Below the pieces are notes generated by a model, which did not search any database, had not been told where the DNA came from, and was given only the letters and a program-made list of their open reading frames with translations. Position numbers and translations under genes: made by a program. From the NCBI GenBank assembly GCA_002897115.2, contig BCIH01000001.1:217687-281686 (forward strand): a stretch of 64,000 nucleotides of DNA. Direction: 5' to 3'. How positions within the stretch are numbered: the first letter of the stretch is position 1; each line of letters opens with the position of its first letter. Of this stretch, positions 9,646 to 20,369 are shown piece after piece. Origin of the DNA: Prototheca cutis. Its lineage: Eukaryota > Chlorophyta > Trebouxiophyceae > Chlorellales > Chlorellaceae.

Positions 9646-11610
9646 TTAGCTCTGCTTGAGCGTGGCGGCGTCTGGGACGGGCCCGTGGTCGGAGATGATC
9701 TCGCGGTGGCAGGACCAGACGAGGCGGATGGCCTCGGGCGTGCCGATGCCCGCGGCCCGCGGGTCGCCCGCCGGCCCAAACCAGTGGTTTTGCGGGGCGC
9801 CCGTGGTGCGGGCGCGGATGCCCGCATAGGTGGTGCCGTTGACGGTGTTTGCCAGGACGTGCTGGACGAACGGGATATCGTTACTCACCACGGCGGCAGT
9901 GAGGTGTGCGTGCATGCGCTCGCAGGCCTCCAGCACCAGCGGCAGCTGCTCCTGCGTGTAGCTGGTCAGGACCTGGAACGGGCCAAACACCTCGGTGGTG
10001 ACGGTGTCAAAGTGCTCGGGCTTGAGCATTTGGTCCAGGGGCACGTACACCGCCGTGGGCTGGATCGCGCCGTAGCGCTCCGGGATTGAATGCCCCTCGA
10101 GCGGCTGCCCGCCAAAGGCCACGCGGGCGCCCGGGATCTCCAGCAGCCGCGCAATGTGTGCCTGAATGGCGGCCGTTGTCCAGGACAGCACGGGCCCAAC
10201 GGTGAGGTCGTCGAGGCTGCGGGCAGAGGCACGGTTCTTTAGCGCCTCCTCCAGCCCCGCANGCGCCCAGTTGTCGTGCATGAACAGCACGCTCTGCGCG
10301 CTGCACTTTTGCCCCGTGCATGCGTACGCGTCCTGGTCGCACTGCCAAGCCACATAGTCCAGAGACTGGACGTCCGGGCCCAGGATCTTCCAGTCAAACC
10401 CGGCGTCCTCCAGGAACACCTTTCCCCGGAGATCTAAAGCGAGCTTCTCAGCCACGCGCTGCGACCCCGTGAACAGCACGCTGCGCGGATCGCCGCGCAG
10501 GAGGATCTCGTTCACCGTCGGGCCCCGGCCGTGCACGAGGTCCAGGTCTGCTGCGGGCATGCCGCACGCGTGCAGCAGGCGCACAAACTCCTCCAGCACG
10601 ATCGCGACCTTGTGGTCGGCGTGCACCAGGGGCTTGTTGCCCATGAACAGCGCGCCCATGAGCTGGAGCGCGGGGATCTCCAGCGGAAAATTAAAAGGCG
10701 CGATGATGCCCACGCCGCCGAACGGCCAGCGGTAGCCGTTTGACTGCTGGCCGGGGTGGTCGCCGGGCACGCCAAATGACCGAGCCAGGAAGCGGACCTG
10801 GTCGCCCGAGAAGTTTTCAAGGAAGATGCGCGTCACAGCCACCTCCCCGGCTGCCTGCGCGTAGCTCTTGGGCGCCACACGCTGGATCAGACGTGCAAAG
10901 TGGTCGGCCACCTCGGGCTTGAGCAGTTCGGCCGCCGCATTGCGAGAGACACGGCCATAGAGCAGGTACCTGCAGGCGTTGGTTTGGGGACAACGTATCC
11001 ATCTATCAGCGCAAGTGAAACTGGTGTGTGTGTGTGTTTGGGGGGGGGGGGGGGCGCGCCCTTCATGCTTGCTTTTGTGCGGGCATGCATCATTGCATGC
11101 GGCCCAGTAAGGGAGGCCCCAAGGCAGGCCCCACCCAACCAACACGTACCGCTCTGGATTCTTCAGCGGATTGTGCATGCCGGACTTTGGGACGGAGCGC
11201 ATGCTGTCCACAAAGCCCTGGATCTCCTCGGGCTTGGTGTCGGGGACACGGATAAACTCCTCCCCGTTCAGGGGGTCCACGATCGACAGCGTCTCCTTGG
11301 TGGACTGCCACTCGCCGGCAACTGCGAGCCGCGTGCACAGGTGCCGGGGGCGAGGGGGGTTCACGAAACAGGTATCTCAACAGATACATGATCGACAAGC
11401 ATGCACGCTCGGTTCTAGACTCCCCCACCCTTGCATCGCCAGCACCCACACCAGCTCACCCAAGTTCTTCAGGCTGGCCGGGTTGGATCCCGACAGCGTG
11501 GCCGGGTCCACGCGCGACCAGTCCTTCAGCTGCGCCATTGCTGCAAGATTGCAGTGGATGCCTCGCCTGCCGAGCCTTTGGGCTGGCGCTTGCAGCACAC
11601 GAGCCAGCAT
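9646..11610 (-). CDS. P5CDH: Delta-1-pyrroline-5-carboxylate dehydrogenase, ALDH12 type
   Basis: Three exons on the minus strand: 11610-11460, 11321-11150, 10969-9646; 548 residues. The enzyme oxidises P5C/glutamate semialdehyde to glutamate in the mitochondrion, the last step of proline breakdown. The sequence follows the plant ALDH12 family closely: VTRIFLENFSGDQVRFLARS, QQSNGYRWPFGGVGIIAPF, FNFPLEIPALQLMGALFMGN, KPLV, LFTGSQRVAEKLALDL, the general-base Glu in FLEDAGFDWKILGPDVQ and the catalytic Cys in DAYACTGQKCSAQSVLF, then TTEVFGPFQVLTSY. The start at 11610 gives MLARVLQAPAQRLGRRGIH, an Arg-rich amphipathic stretch without acids that fits a mitochondrial presequence. Splices CTTGG|GTGAGC, GAGCG|GTACGT and their acceptors keep phase. 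An ambiguous base at 10261 affects one codon. Confidence 0.95.
11023..11054. repeat. (GT)n followed by a 14-base G run in a P5CDH intron
   Basis: On the coding (minus) strand it reads as a C run and then (CA)n, close to the 3' end of the intron (11149-10970). Confidence 0.85.
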
Positions 11611-12360
11611 CACTGGGACGCGGACAGGGTTAACCACGCGCGCCCCCGCTGGACCACAGAAGAATATCCCAGAAGCAGGCGACTAGGTCTGGCGTTGGTT
11701 CAATACTATAATGTGTGGGGTAAAATGAAAACCGTGATTTTTGAGGATGCTGGTGGCGGGTCGGCACGGATTCCTTTCATATGCAAAACCCGTCAGACGG
11801 GTCGACATCTTCCCGCTCCCGAGGATCTCCATTGCGGGCTCCGCTCCCTCGACAGCCTAAACCCCCGTGTGATCCCCCTTTTGCCAGAACAATCCAGCTC
11901 TGCGCGCGAAGCAGAGCACACGTGAGCCCTTATGCCTAGGCATCAACTATTGTTTCGCGAACGGCATTTACAAGTGTACCTGACGGTGGTGTGGTGAACG
12001 TGGCGATGACTTGACACGCCGTGTCAGACGGGGAAAACCTTTCGCGGGACGGCCGGGCGGGGCTTTTGCACCGCATTGTGCACATCTCCTGGTCAACGAA
12101 GGACATCACCGGCCAGGCATTGGTCGTTGTTTTAAGCCAGTTACGTCGCGCAGTCATTAACAGCGCAAGGACAGCGCGGAGTATAGGCGGTGCCGAGCGT
12201 GTCGGGCTATGGGAGTGGCCAGCATGGCCCTGGACTCCTCTCGAGTGATGGACTCCTGGACACAGCTGTCCAAGAGCCCCACGGCCCATGGACCAGGTAC
12301 GGTGGTTGAATGCTTTGTTGAGCGCTGGGGCCATACAATGCGGGGGCCCTGCGCCTTGGG
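11611..12360. other. Intergenic, divergent 5' regions of P5CDH and the SBP-box gene
   Basis: Holds two outward-facing starts. A 221-codon minus-strand open frame (12601-11936) overlaps the start of the SBP gene and has no family character. An unseen 5' exon of the SBP gene could lie here. Confidence 0.45.
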
Positions 12361-13881
12361 ATGGGACCGAGCGGCGTGCACTTTTCGATAGGTCGCTGCC
12401 GTATCGTGGGGGCCGGTGATGTTCAGTGGCCGTGCACGAGGGCCATTCCTGCTGTGCATCCACACAATACCGTAGGTCCCGGCCCAGTGGCCGCGCAGTG
12501 GGACGAGCTGGAGCTGCACCTGGCACTGGACGAGATTGTGGGCGGCCGGGGGGCTGACAATCAGGCTGACGGCGAGCCCGCACGGCGGATGGGCAGCGCA
12601 CATGGTGGTGGGCACCCTGAGACCGAAAACCCTACGGTGCTGGATCGGTCTAGCCCCANCAGGCGGCAGCCCCGCGCTGCCGCGGTGAGTGCCGATGCTG
12701 GCCCGGCTTTGTCATCGATGTCGGCCGCGACAGAGGGCACGGTGGGGACGGGCAGCACGGCAGTCACGGGCAAGGCCAAGCGCGGCCCTCGCCCGCGACT
12801 GTTCAAGAAGAATGCGTGCCAGGCCGACGACTGCAGCACGGATCTGTCGACGGCATCATTTTACTACCAGCGCAACCACATCTGCACGCACCATTTGAAG
12901 GCGGGGTCGTACTTTGTGCGCGGGGTCGAGACGCGGTTTTGCCAGCGCTGCGGCGTGGGGCACCCCATCGAGGACTTTGACGGCGCCAAGCGCTCGTGCA
13001 AGCGTGCGCTGGACCGGCACAACCAGCGCCGGCGAGGAAAGGGCAGCGCCGCCGGGGGCAGCGAGGCCGGCACGGGCAGCATTGTTGCGGGAGGTGTCCC
13101 GGCCGTGGACTCGCAGCAGCACTTGGCAGACTGGGGCGAGGCCACCTCCAGGCCGGGCGTGGGTGCGGCCTACGCAGCAGCGCCGCTGTGGAACCTCCCA
13201 GCTGAGATGCTGCCGGCGCTTGGAATGTACGACCCGCTGCAAGGTGTCGTTGCGGCCAGGCACGACGCCGCAGACTGGGTGCTCCCAGAAATGGCCGTGC
13301 CGGGGGTGATGCCCGTGGACATGGTCGGAGGGAATGGCCCACATGGACAGCAACAGCCACAGCCGCCGGCCATGGGTGCATGGTTGCCCATGCCCCCACC
13401 AGGCATGCCCGCACCAGGCATGCCCGCACCAGGCATGCCGCCACCGTCAATGCCACCGTCCATGCCACAGCAGCAGCAGCAGCAGGTGAACTGGGTTCCA
13501 CAGGACCATGCTACAGCGGGCCCAGTCCCGGAGGTGGCCAGTGCAGCCCCAGTGCACCCGCAGCATCACTTGCATCATCTTCACCAGCACCAGCAGCATC
13601 AGCTGCCCCTGCAGCCACCGCCGGAGCTGCTGGAACAGCACGGCAGTGGCGAGGGGCCGTACGTGCGGATCCCAACCACACCGCGCCAGCAGCACGCTCT
13701 GCACATGCTGCCGGGGGACGCGGGGCTTGGCCAGCGCCCACATCAACCCGTCCCCGAACTCGCGCTCAGCACAGGGTNGGCCGGCGGCGGCCCCATGCAC
13801 GGCGTGGACGCATCCTCCCTCAGCTCCTTCATCCTGCCCATGCCGGCCGACCAGCTCTCCTGGCTCGCCTCCCAGCTCTAG
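12361..13881 (+). CDS. SBP-box (SQUAMOSA promoter-binding protein-like) transcription factor
   Basis: One long exon of 506 codons plus stop. The SBP domain covers about residues 153-228 and has both zinc sites: Cys153 and Cys158, then HICTHHLKAG (Cys and His), then FCQRCGVGHPIEDF (Cys, Cys, His) and a last Cys in KRSCKRALDRHNQRRRGK, which is also the basic nuclear localisation tail. SBP proteins bind GTAC-core DNA and are found only in green plants and algae; target genes cannot be told here. After the domain the protein is low in complexity: a PGMPA repeat at 13401-13440, six glutamines, and a His/Gln-rich stretch. No ankyrin repeats or miR156 site were seen. The start at 12361 is the first ATG of the frame, but the acidic block WDELELHLALDEIVGG near residue 47 is the first part that looks conserved, so an upstream exon is possible. 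Confidence 0.85.
   Translation: MGPSGVHFSIGRCRIVGAGDVQWPCTRAIPAVHPHNTVGPGPVAAQWDELELHLALDEIVGGRGADNQADGEPARRMGSAHGGGHPETENPTVLDRSSPXRRQPRAAAVSADAGPALSSMSAATEGTVGTGSTAVTGKAKRGPRPRLFKKNACQADDCSTDLSTASFYYQRNHICTHHLKAGSYFVRGVETRFCQRCGVGHPIEDFDGAKRSCKRALDRHNQRRRGKGSAAGGSEAGTGSIVAGGVPAVDSQQHLADWGEATSRPGVGAAYAAAPLWNLPAEMLPALGMYDPLQGVVAARHDAADWVLPEMAVPGVMPVDMVGGNGPHGQQQPQPPAMGAWLPMPPPGMPAPGMPAPGMPPPSMPPSMPQQQQQQVNWVPQDHATAGPVPEVASAAPVHPQHHLHHLHQHQQHQLPLQPPPELLEQHGSGEGPYVRIPTTPRQQHALHMLPGDAGLGQRPHQPVPELALSTGXAGGGPMHGVDASSLSSFILPMPADQLSWLASQL
13398..13488 (+). repeat. In-frame Pro-Gly-Met-Pro and poly-Gln coding repeat in the SBP gene
   Basis: Three near-identical 15-bp units encode PGMPA, then degenerate PPSMP units and a CAG run encoding six glutamines. 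Confidence 0.8.
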
Positions 13882-14637
13882 AGCATGTCGTGTTGAGCTC
13901 GTTGGGTTGCCATGCCTCCCTACTGTTTGTTTTTCAGGGCCCGACGTTGCACGGACGTCACTGTCATGCGGCGCCGGGAGCTTTGCGTGTGTGTTTCGTC
14001 AGGTGATGCCTGCTTCTTCACAGCACTCGGGGCCGGACGACACCGCGGTCGTGAACCGTGGCCCTGGTGGACGATGAATCGTGTTTTTCTGCTTGTCAGG
14101 TTGCTTACCCCTCTCCGGCTGGGCACCNCCTCCCCGCACATATTCATCTGTACTATTCTTTCCACGGGCCTGCGCCGCCGGCACGCACATCACCATGACC
14201 GACTAGGAAGACGTTGTAATGTTCTGCATGATTTCAGCAAACAAGAGCGAACATTTTCACAGGCACAGATCATGTTTCTTGGGGGAGGCCACCCAAGGAC
14301 GTGGGCCGACATGCCCGCTGCCCTGACACAGTACAAGGCACTCCCGTTGCAAAGCGTGGCACCAGCACAGGCATGACACGGACAGCAGGTGCACGCGTAT
14401 CACAGCTTTGCTTTTGCAAAGCACCCTGACCAGTCAGGGTGCTTCAGTTTATGAAAGCTGCCTTCTTGCGCTGTTGGCTGCGGCCAGTGCGGGCCAGCCG
14501 GCAAACCGACAGACAGCGCCACGGAAGAGCGGCGCCGTTGGGCACCGTTGCCCGTGTGTGACTCCCCCTTTCCTCACAATAATGACCACCAAAAAAGTGG
14601 CACCACTCCCGGCTCTCTCAACTCCTGCACATGCGCA
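13882..14637. other. Intergenic, tail-to-tail, with a perfect hairpin
   Basis: 3' regions of the SBP gene (+) and the PLB-like gene (-). A TGTAA at 14215-14219 could serve the SBP transcript if its 3' UTR is long. The hairpin at 14419-14444 is listed separately. No coding pattern was seen. Confidence 0.5.
14419..14444. repeat. Perfect inverted repeat, 12-bp arms, 2-bp loop
   Basis: AAGCACCCTGAC, then CA, then GTCAGGGTGCTT. It lies about 195 bp past the PLB-like stop and about 540 bp past the SBP stop. The function is unknown; it resembles a 3'-end hairpin, but no T run follows it. Confidence 0.8.
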
Positions 14638-17156
14638 TCACTCCTCCGCCCACGGGTGGCCTGCTGCAGGCCAGGCTTGTTCGGTGCCCTCCCATGTGGC
14701 CGGGTCTGGATGCAGGATGCCAAACCGGTAGTCAAAGGTGTCGGGCTGGCCCTTGTGGGGCGTGGACCGGCGGAGCTCCTCTGGCGCCAAGCTCCACGAG
14801 AACGGCGCCCGGCCTCCTGACCGCGTCGGCCCCACGACGCCCAGCGCGGTTCTGGCTCGTGCATGAGCCAGGTCAGTGACCTTGGTGTCGTAGCAGCCGT
14901 AGGCCCGGGGCCGGGCGGGGTCGAGGTCGGCGCGGCCGCAAATCGCCCCCAGCGGGTCGCCGCCGCCCAGCGCCTCATGCGGCCAGGAGTCGGACCGCAG
15001 CAGCACCCGCAGGGCGGCGAGGTCGGTAACGTTGCCCGCATCCCTGCGGAAGATCGCTGCTCTGGGGGCCCGCTGATACGACAGCGCGGCCGCCGCCCCG
15101 GCCCAGTTGGACCCTCGCGCCGCCAAAGCATCCGCCGCGGCAGCATAGCCGCTACGCGCGTAGATGCCGCGGTCCGAGGGAATATTGTACGAAGGCCAGT
15201 ACCCACGTGCGAGCTGGGGGGTGCCGTCGATCACGGCCTCTGCGCCGGGCATGGCCTCGGCGACGGACAAAAACCAGGGGGGCAGGTCGGTCCCCGCCTT
15301 GAATCCACCCGTCTCCACCGCCATCCACTGATTGTTCCCCGTGCCCGAATTGTAGGACACGACGCCCTGCGCCCAGGCCCGCGCGGTCCGAGCCGTCCAG
15401 CACGCCGCGCGCTCGCGGTGCCAGCTGGGCAGCGACGCCGTCGAGCAGGCGGTGTAGGCGGTACCGTCCAGGATGCGGTTGGTGGTCTGTAGTACTGCGA
15501 GCCCCGTGCTCAGCAGGTACCAGTCGTCATCGCTGGCGAGCTCACCGGGGTACGAGGAATAACTCATCCCACGCAGCGCGACGCCTTCGTCTGCAAGCGC
15601 AAAGTCCAAGTGCTTGTACACCCGAACCATCCCCGCAAACGTAAACCTGCCATGTGTTGGCATGGTGGATACATGAATGAGGTGGAGCAGGGCAGGGTTC
15701 GGGGGCGGCACCCAATACCTGCGTCCGCAACACCGCCGCAACACCACACCCCCAACAAGAGAACAATNGCCTACCAGGCGGAGTGGCCCAGGAGGATGTT
15801 GGAAAAATCCGGGGTGATGCGGACAATGGCACTACAACGGCCGGCCATGCCAATGTCCTGCAGCACCTCCTCGGGCGACATGCCGTCCCAGGCCGCCAGC
15901 GGGTCTGACGCCAACCCGTCGTTACTGCCTCCCTGCGCCTTGAGTGCCTTGTCCACGTCGCCCAAATCGCCTGGTTTTTTGGGAAGTATTTGTTTCCAAT
16001 GAAAAGCGACGGGTCCACTTGTGTGGTGATGACGGTACATGCCTGCGAGCGACACATCCAACACCACACAAGGCCAGCGCCATCGAGGACTTACCGACAG
16101 CACTGATGCGGAGAAAGGCCTGCAGGTCGAGCTCTGGTAGTGCGGCCTCGCCTGTAACAGTCGAGGCTTCGAGCTCGCGCTTTCGTCGCAGGCTGTACCC
16201 TTGGACCAGGCCTTCCAGTTGGGCCAGAGTCAGGGAGACACCGCGCCAGTACGGCTCCGTGGGTCCCCGTGCCGCCGCCTGCTCCTCTGCCCAGCGGTTC
16301 TGAGCCAGCAGCCAGGCGTCCTGTGCCGCCGAAGCATTCATGGGCACCACCACGTTCTCATAGTGCTGCGGTGGTAGTACAAGGACAAGTGCGTTGGTGT
16401 GGCGTGTCGTCGNGGACAAGTGGGGATTCAGCCGATTTTGTTTGATTCTCCGGCCAGCCAAGCCGAGTCCCTTCCAGAACGCAAACGCCAGTCATGCAGT
16501 GTCGCACCGCATCAATCTCATGCGCGGTGAGGTACCCTTCCAGGAACCCGGCTGCTCGGAGCTGCTCGCNGTCGGCATGACCCTCCATGGTCTGCACGCT
16601 GAGCTGAGCCCAGCCGTGCCGCGTCCGCCGGCCGGGCTGGAACGCGGCGTGCGCCACCGTTGCATCGCCTGCTGTGNTTAATGGGGTGTTGTGCAGGCCC
16701 GCCTTTGTGCGTATGTGTGCGTGTGTGTTGGTGTTTTTTTTGGGGGGGGAGATGGACTGCATCCAAACACACGGCAGGGACTGGTCCACCCAATGGAGGT
16801 GCACCGCAAATCGTGACTCACAGACGCCTCGGGACACTCGTGCTTTACGAACAGCAGGCATGTGTCGGTGGGTCCCCTCACGACCAGGCTAACGCAGTAT
16901 GTCGTGAGGCGTGGCCGGCCACCCAAGCTCACGCACCGTCACAGTCGGCACCCTCCCGGTAGTCCAGGGACCCCTCCGTGTCCAAGACTGCGCAGCCGCG
17001 CTGGACCTTCAGCCCATGTCCGCGACGTCCTTGGGTCGACTGGGANCTCAGGCGCGGTGCACGNGACTGACGGAAAGCCGATGCATGCTCGGGAGCGGCC
17101 AACAGGACCAGGCAGGCCACCGCCAGGAGGCAGCTCAAAACCGGGGCCCTCGCCAT
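14638..17156 (-). CDS. Phospholipase B-like hydrolase (PLBD family), secreted or vacuolar
   Basis: Five exons on the minus strand: 17156-16937, 16668-16487, 16365-16095, 15970-15775, 15646-14638; 625 residues, all phases consistent. Exon 1 encodes a clear signal peptide (MARAPVLSCLLAVACLVLLA). Family features are GFLEGYLTAHEI, the nucleophile region GRCSAIVRITPDFSNILLGH, whose Cys becomes the N-terminal residue after self-cleavage in known PLBDs, then SSYPGELASDDDWYLLSTGL, VLQTTN, WPSYNIPSDRGIYARSGY and FDYRFGILHP. Known members are lysosomal or secreted Ntn-hydrolases with proposed amidase or phospholipase activity; the substrate is not settled for the family. It is head-to-head with a saposin gene whose products typically act on lipids in the same compartment, though that pairing may be chance. 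Ambiguous bases at 16570, 17046 and 17065 fall in exons. Confidence 0.93.
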
Positions 17157-18081
17157 CCCGTACTGGATCACAGCATGCTTGCTGGAACAGTACTGCAATG
17201 TACTTGCATGAGGTTTGCATCCCGAGAAGGATGGGGACGCTGTCGTACATGCGTGACTTTGCGCTGCGCGTGGTTTTCCCCACTTGTTCCGGAGATTGCC
17301 AAATTTATGGACCGGCTTTGCTGACTTCCTGCTCCCACCAACCTCGCCTGCCGCACGAAATATTGTAACCCAAAGCGCTGACGCAATGGGCAGGCACCTC
17401 TCTGTGGGATGTGGCCGTGCCTGCACGCAATCTCCTCCCGAANCACCCCCGGAGCACCAGATCTGCCNGACGGGGAACCCGCCCAACTTGAGTAGGGGAT
17501 CAGGACAATTGGCGTTCTGAAATATCCAGCACCAGAACTTGAGGAGTGACCATCGGGCAACATCAGCGGGTGCTGCCTATTAATTGTCTGAGGAGCCTTC
17601 TGGCAGAGTGTTCTGCCCTGCAGCACATGCCAAGAGAGGCATGTTAGTCATGCCAGCGGTAGATTCACTTGCACTCCTCACAGCCTGTGAGGACCATGAC
17701 CCATGACGCTAATGATGTGAATTTTGTCCAAACGCTCAGTTGAGCAGAATGTCTGGGGGTCACCACACAAGCAGACGCAGGGGGGCGACGTTCAAAATCC
17801 ATGAATCCATGAGCAATGTTGGGGACCCCCGCGGCGCGCGCGCACAAACTCGGGCACGAGCCATGAGTCTATCATCCCCGAGCTGGGGTGTCGCAATGGT
17901 CTTTCGGGTGTGCGTGTTTCGCCGATTGAAGACTCCTGCATAGCAAAGGTGGGTGGTGTTGAGGTCCTGCCCGTGTCGTCAAAAGCGATCCATAAACCTA
18001 GTCAGCCTCCCGACCGGCTGGCAACCTCTCGCCGTTCCGACATCACACTCGCAGACGATCCTGACACGATTCCATAGCAAA
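17157..18081. other. Intergenic, divergent promoters of the PLB-like and saposin genes
   Basis: About 925 bp, one of the longest gene-free stretches. No reading frame has protein-family character. Ambiguous bases occur at 17443 and 17468. A CG-rich run lies at 17830-17842. Confidence 0.5.
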
Positions 18082-19779
18082 ATGGGGTTCCGACGCGTAC
18101 CCTCGGTGCTCCTCCTGGTGTTTGTGGCAGGTGAGGGACCCTCGCGAGACCCGGAACACAAGGGGGTTCCGATGTCGTGGGCCAGGGTCGCTGTCGTGGT
18201 CCATGGCTCATCACCTCCCTCTTCCTACGCCCCGTGCAGGCGTGGTGAGCGGCCTGCCCACCAAGGTCGAGCAGTCCCTGGTGCGCGCTGAGCCCGACCC
18301 GGGCTGCGAGCTCTGCGAGGGTTTGGTCGCCAGCTTCTCCAAGTTCCTGTCCGACCCCAAGAACCAGAAGCTCGTGCGCGAGATCCTGCACACCACGCTC
18401 TGCGATGCCCTGCCCGACGAATTGCGCGACATATGCGCGCAGGTGAGCGCCAAGGTGTTGTGTTGTGTGCATGCCCGCACAGAGGCGCTGGGATTGGGGG
18501 TCAGGGCGAGGGTGAGGGTCTGGCCTCCCGGTCTCCTGGGGGCTCCTGGCTTCGAGCGGCCCCGGTTTCATGCTTTCCCGTGATGGTGCCCTCAACCCTC
18601 TCCCCAAACAAGAAGACTACTCACCCTGACCACTGTCCCACAGGAGGTGGATGTGGTGTATGCACAGGTCGTGGCGACCGTGGTTTCGGCCATGGACCCC
18701 GCCGACGTGTGCGGGCTGGTGGGCATGTGCCCCGGTGCCACGGGGCTGCCCGGTCTGATGCAGGGCCCACTGGACTGCCCCATGTGCCGCGTGCTGGCCG
18801 CCACACTGCTGCAGCGGTTCAAGGACCCCCAGGTCCGCGAGTCCATGCACAAGGGCCTTTTGGTGGCCTGCAACGAGCTGGAGCCCCTGAAGCAGGTTTG
18901 CTTGCTTTCTTTGTTTTTTGTTGTGTGTAAGGTGGGTTGTTGCATATGTGTGTGCGCGTATGCATGTGCAGATGTGTTTGTGTGGAGGTGGGCTCCCCCA
19001 AGAAAAGAACACTGTAACCCCATGACCCCACACTCACCCACCCCTAAAAGATCCCCCCCAAAGATCCCCACAAAAAATCCCCCCTCAAAAAACCCCAACT
19101 TGCAGCCCAAGTGCAAGGCGGATGTGGAGGCGTTGTTTGTGGCGATTGAGTCGATCATGGATGACCTGGACCCAGACGTGGCCTGCGAAGTTGCCCAATT
19201 TTGCCCCAAGCCCGGTGCGGCGCTGGCGAAGGGGAGCAGCCGCTCGACGCCCGACCTGCGGGGCGTGGGCAGCGCCATGTTCCAGGAGCTGGTAGCACTG
19301 AAGCAGATGGCACCGCGGGTCGGGGACAGCGACCCGGCATGCCAGAACTGCAAGGTTATCGTCCTCCAGGCCGTGGCCGTGCTGCAAAACCCAAAGACCC
19401 AGGAGGAAATGATCGAGTACGCCAAGAGCCTCTGCGACTCCTTTGCGGTGAGGGGATGTGTGTGTATTGGTTTGGGGTGTGCGTGCGTGCGTGTGCGCGC
19501 GTGTGCGCGCGCGTGCGCGCGCTCTCTCTCTTGAGCCTTGTTTCTTTTCATTGTTTGTCAAAGAGCAAGAAGTCGATCCTGGCACATGATCCAACACCCA
19601 CCCACCGACTCACCCCTTGCCCACCGCACAACCCACGCGCCCCACAGTCGGAGTGGACGGATACTTGCAAGTCGTATGTGNCGCTGTACGGTCCGCTGCT
19701 GATGAACATGCTGGTCACCTATCTCCAGCCTGAGCTCATATGCGAGGAGCTGGGGTACTGCAAGCCCCCAAGCCTCTGA
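18082..19779 (+). CDS. Prosaposin-like protein with three saposin B domains
   Basis: Five exons: 18082-18130, 18240-18442, 18644-18895, 19106-19447, 19648-19779; 325 residues, all phases consistent. Exon 1 is a short hydrophobic signal peptide (MGFRRVPSVLLLVFVAG). Three saposin B modules follow, each with the six-Cys pattern: from GCELCEGLVASFSKFL to VCGLVGMC; from DCPMCRVLAATLLQRF to ACEVAQFC; and from ACQNCKVIVLQAVAVL to ICEELGYC. Introns fall inside the modules at matching places: the first splits module 1 after DICAQ, the next splits module 2 after EPLKQ, and the last splits module 3 after CDSFA, so the modules probably arose by duplication of an exon pair. Saposins bind membranes and lift lipids for hydrolases in the vacuole or lysosome. 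One ambiguous base at 19681. Confidence 0.92.
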
Positions 19780-20369
19780 GCCAAGGTGTCCATCCCGGCG
19801 CCAAGTGCATCGATTGCGCTTGAAATGCATGTACACTCCGCTGTCCGGTCTGTATTTTCATGGTCCTTGTATGGCATCCAAACGGGATCCATGTGTCGGT
19901 TTCTCCGCGAGACCGGCACTTTCAAACTTGTAACACGGGAGCATGCCAGGCGGAGGGGCCCTCTTCCAGTGGGTGGTGGACAGAAGCCATGCAAAGGGGA
20001 GTGCCGACTGCCCAGACCTGACAAAACAGCGTCCCCGATGATGCGAGGCGGCACTTGTATGTCGCAGGAGGGCCCTGCAATCGGGCAGGTCCAGGAGTCA
20101 TCCCTGGGACGGCCGGGACCTTCACATCTCGGAGGCAACTGATCAAGCGCGAGTCTTGTCCTTGTGCGTCACCCCGAACCTTTTCAAGAGTCAAATGCAC
20201 GTGCAAAAACACATTTCAAGTTGTTCAACGCGAAAATTAACGAACAAAGGCTGCCCAACTTGGCACCTTGCCGCTAGACCAGGTCAAACATGACCGTGCG
20301 AGCTTGGTGCTGAAGGCCCGCACTCCTGCGCTTTAATGCGAGTCAGAGTGTAATTCAATCCGATATCGC
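19780..20369. other. Intergenic, tandem (+) genes
   Basis: 3' region of the saposin gene, with TGTAA at 19929-19933 about 150 bp past the stop, and the promoter of the next gene. No coding frame with family features was seen. Confidence 0.5.

Noticed and set aside
11936..12601. 221-codon minus-strand open frame between P5CDH and the SBP gene
   Set aside because: It overlaps the SBP start, has no family motif, and open antisense frames are common in GC-rich DNA.
20240..20300. tRNA-like fragment (ACTTGGCACC...CTAGACC)
   Set aside because: No acceptor stem, T arm or anticodon stem can be formed around it.
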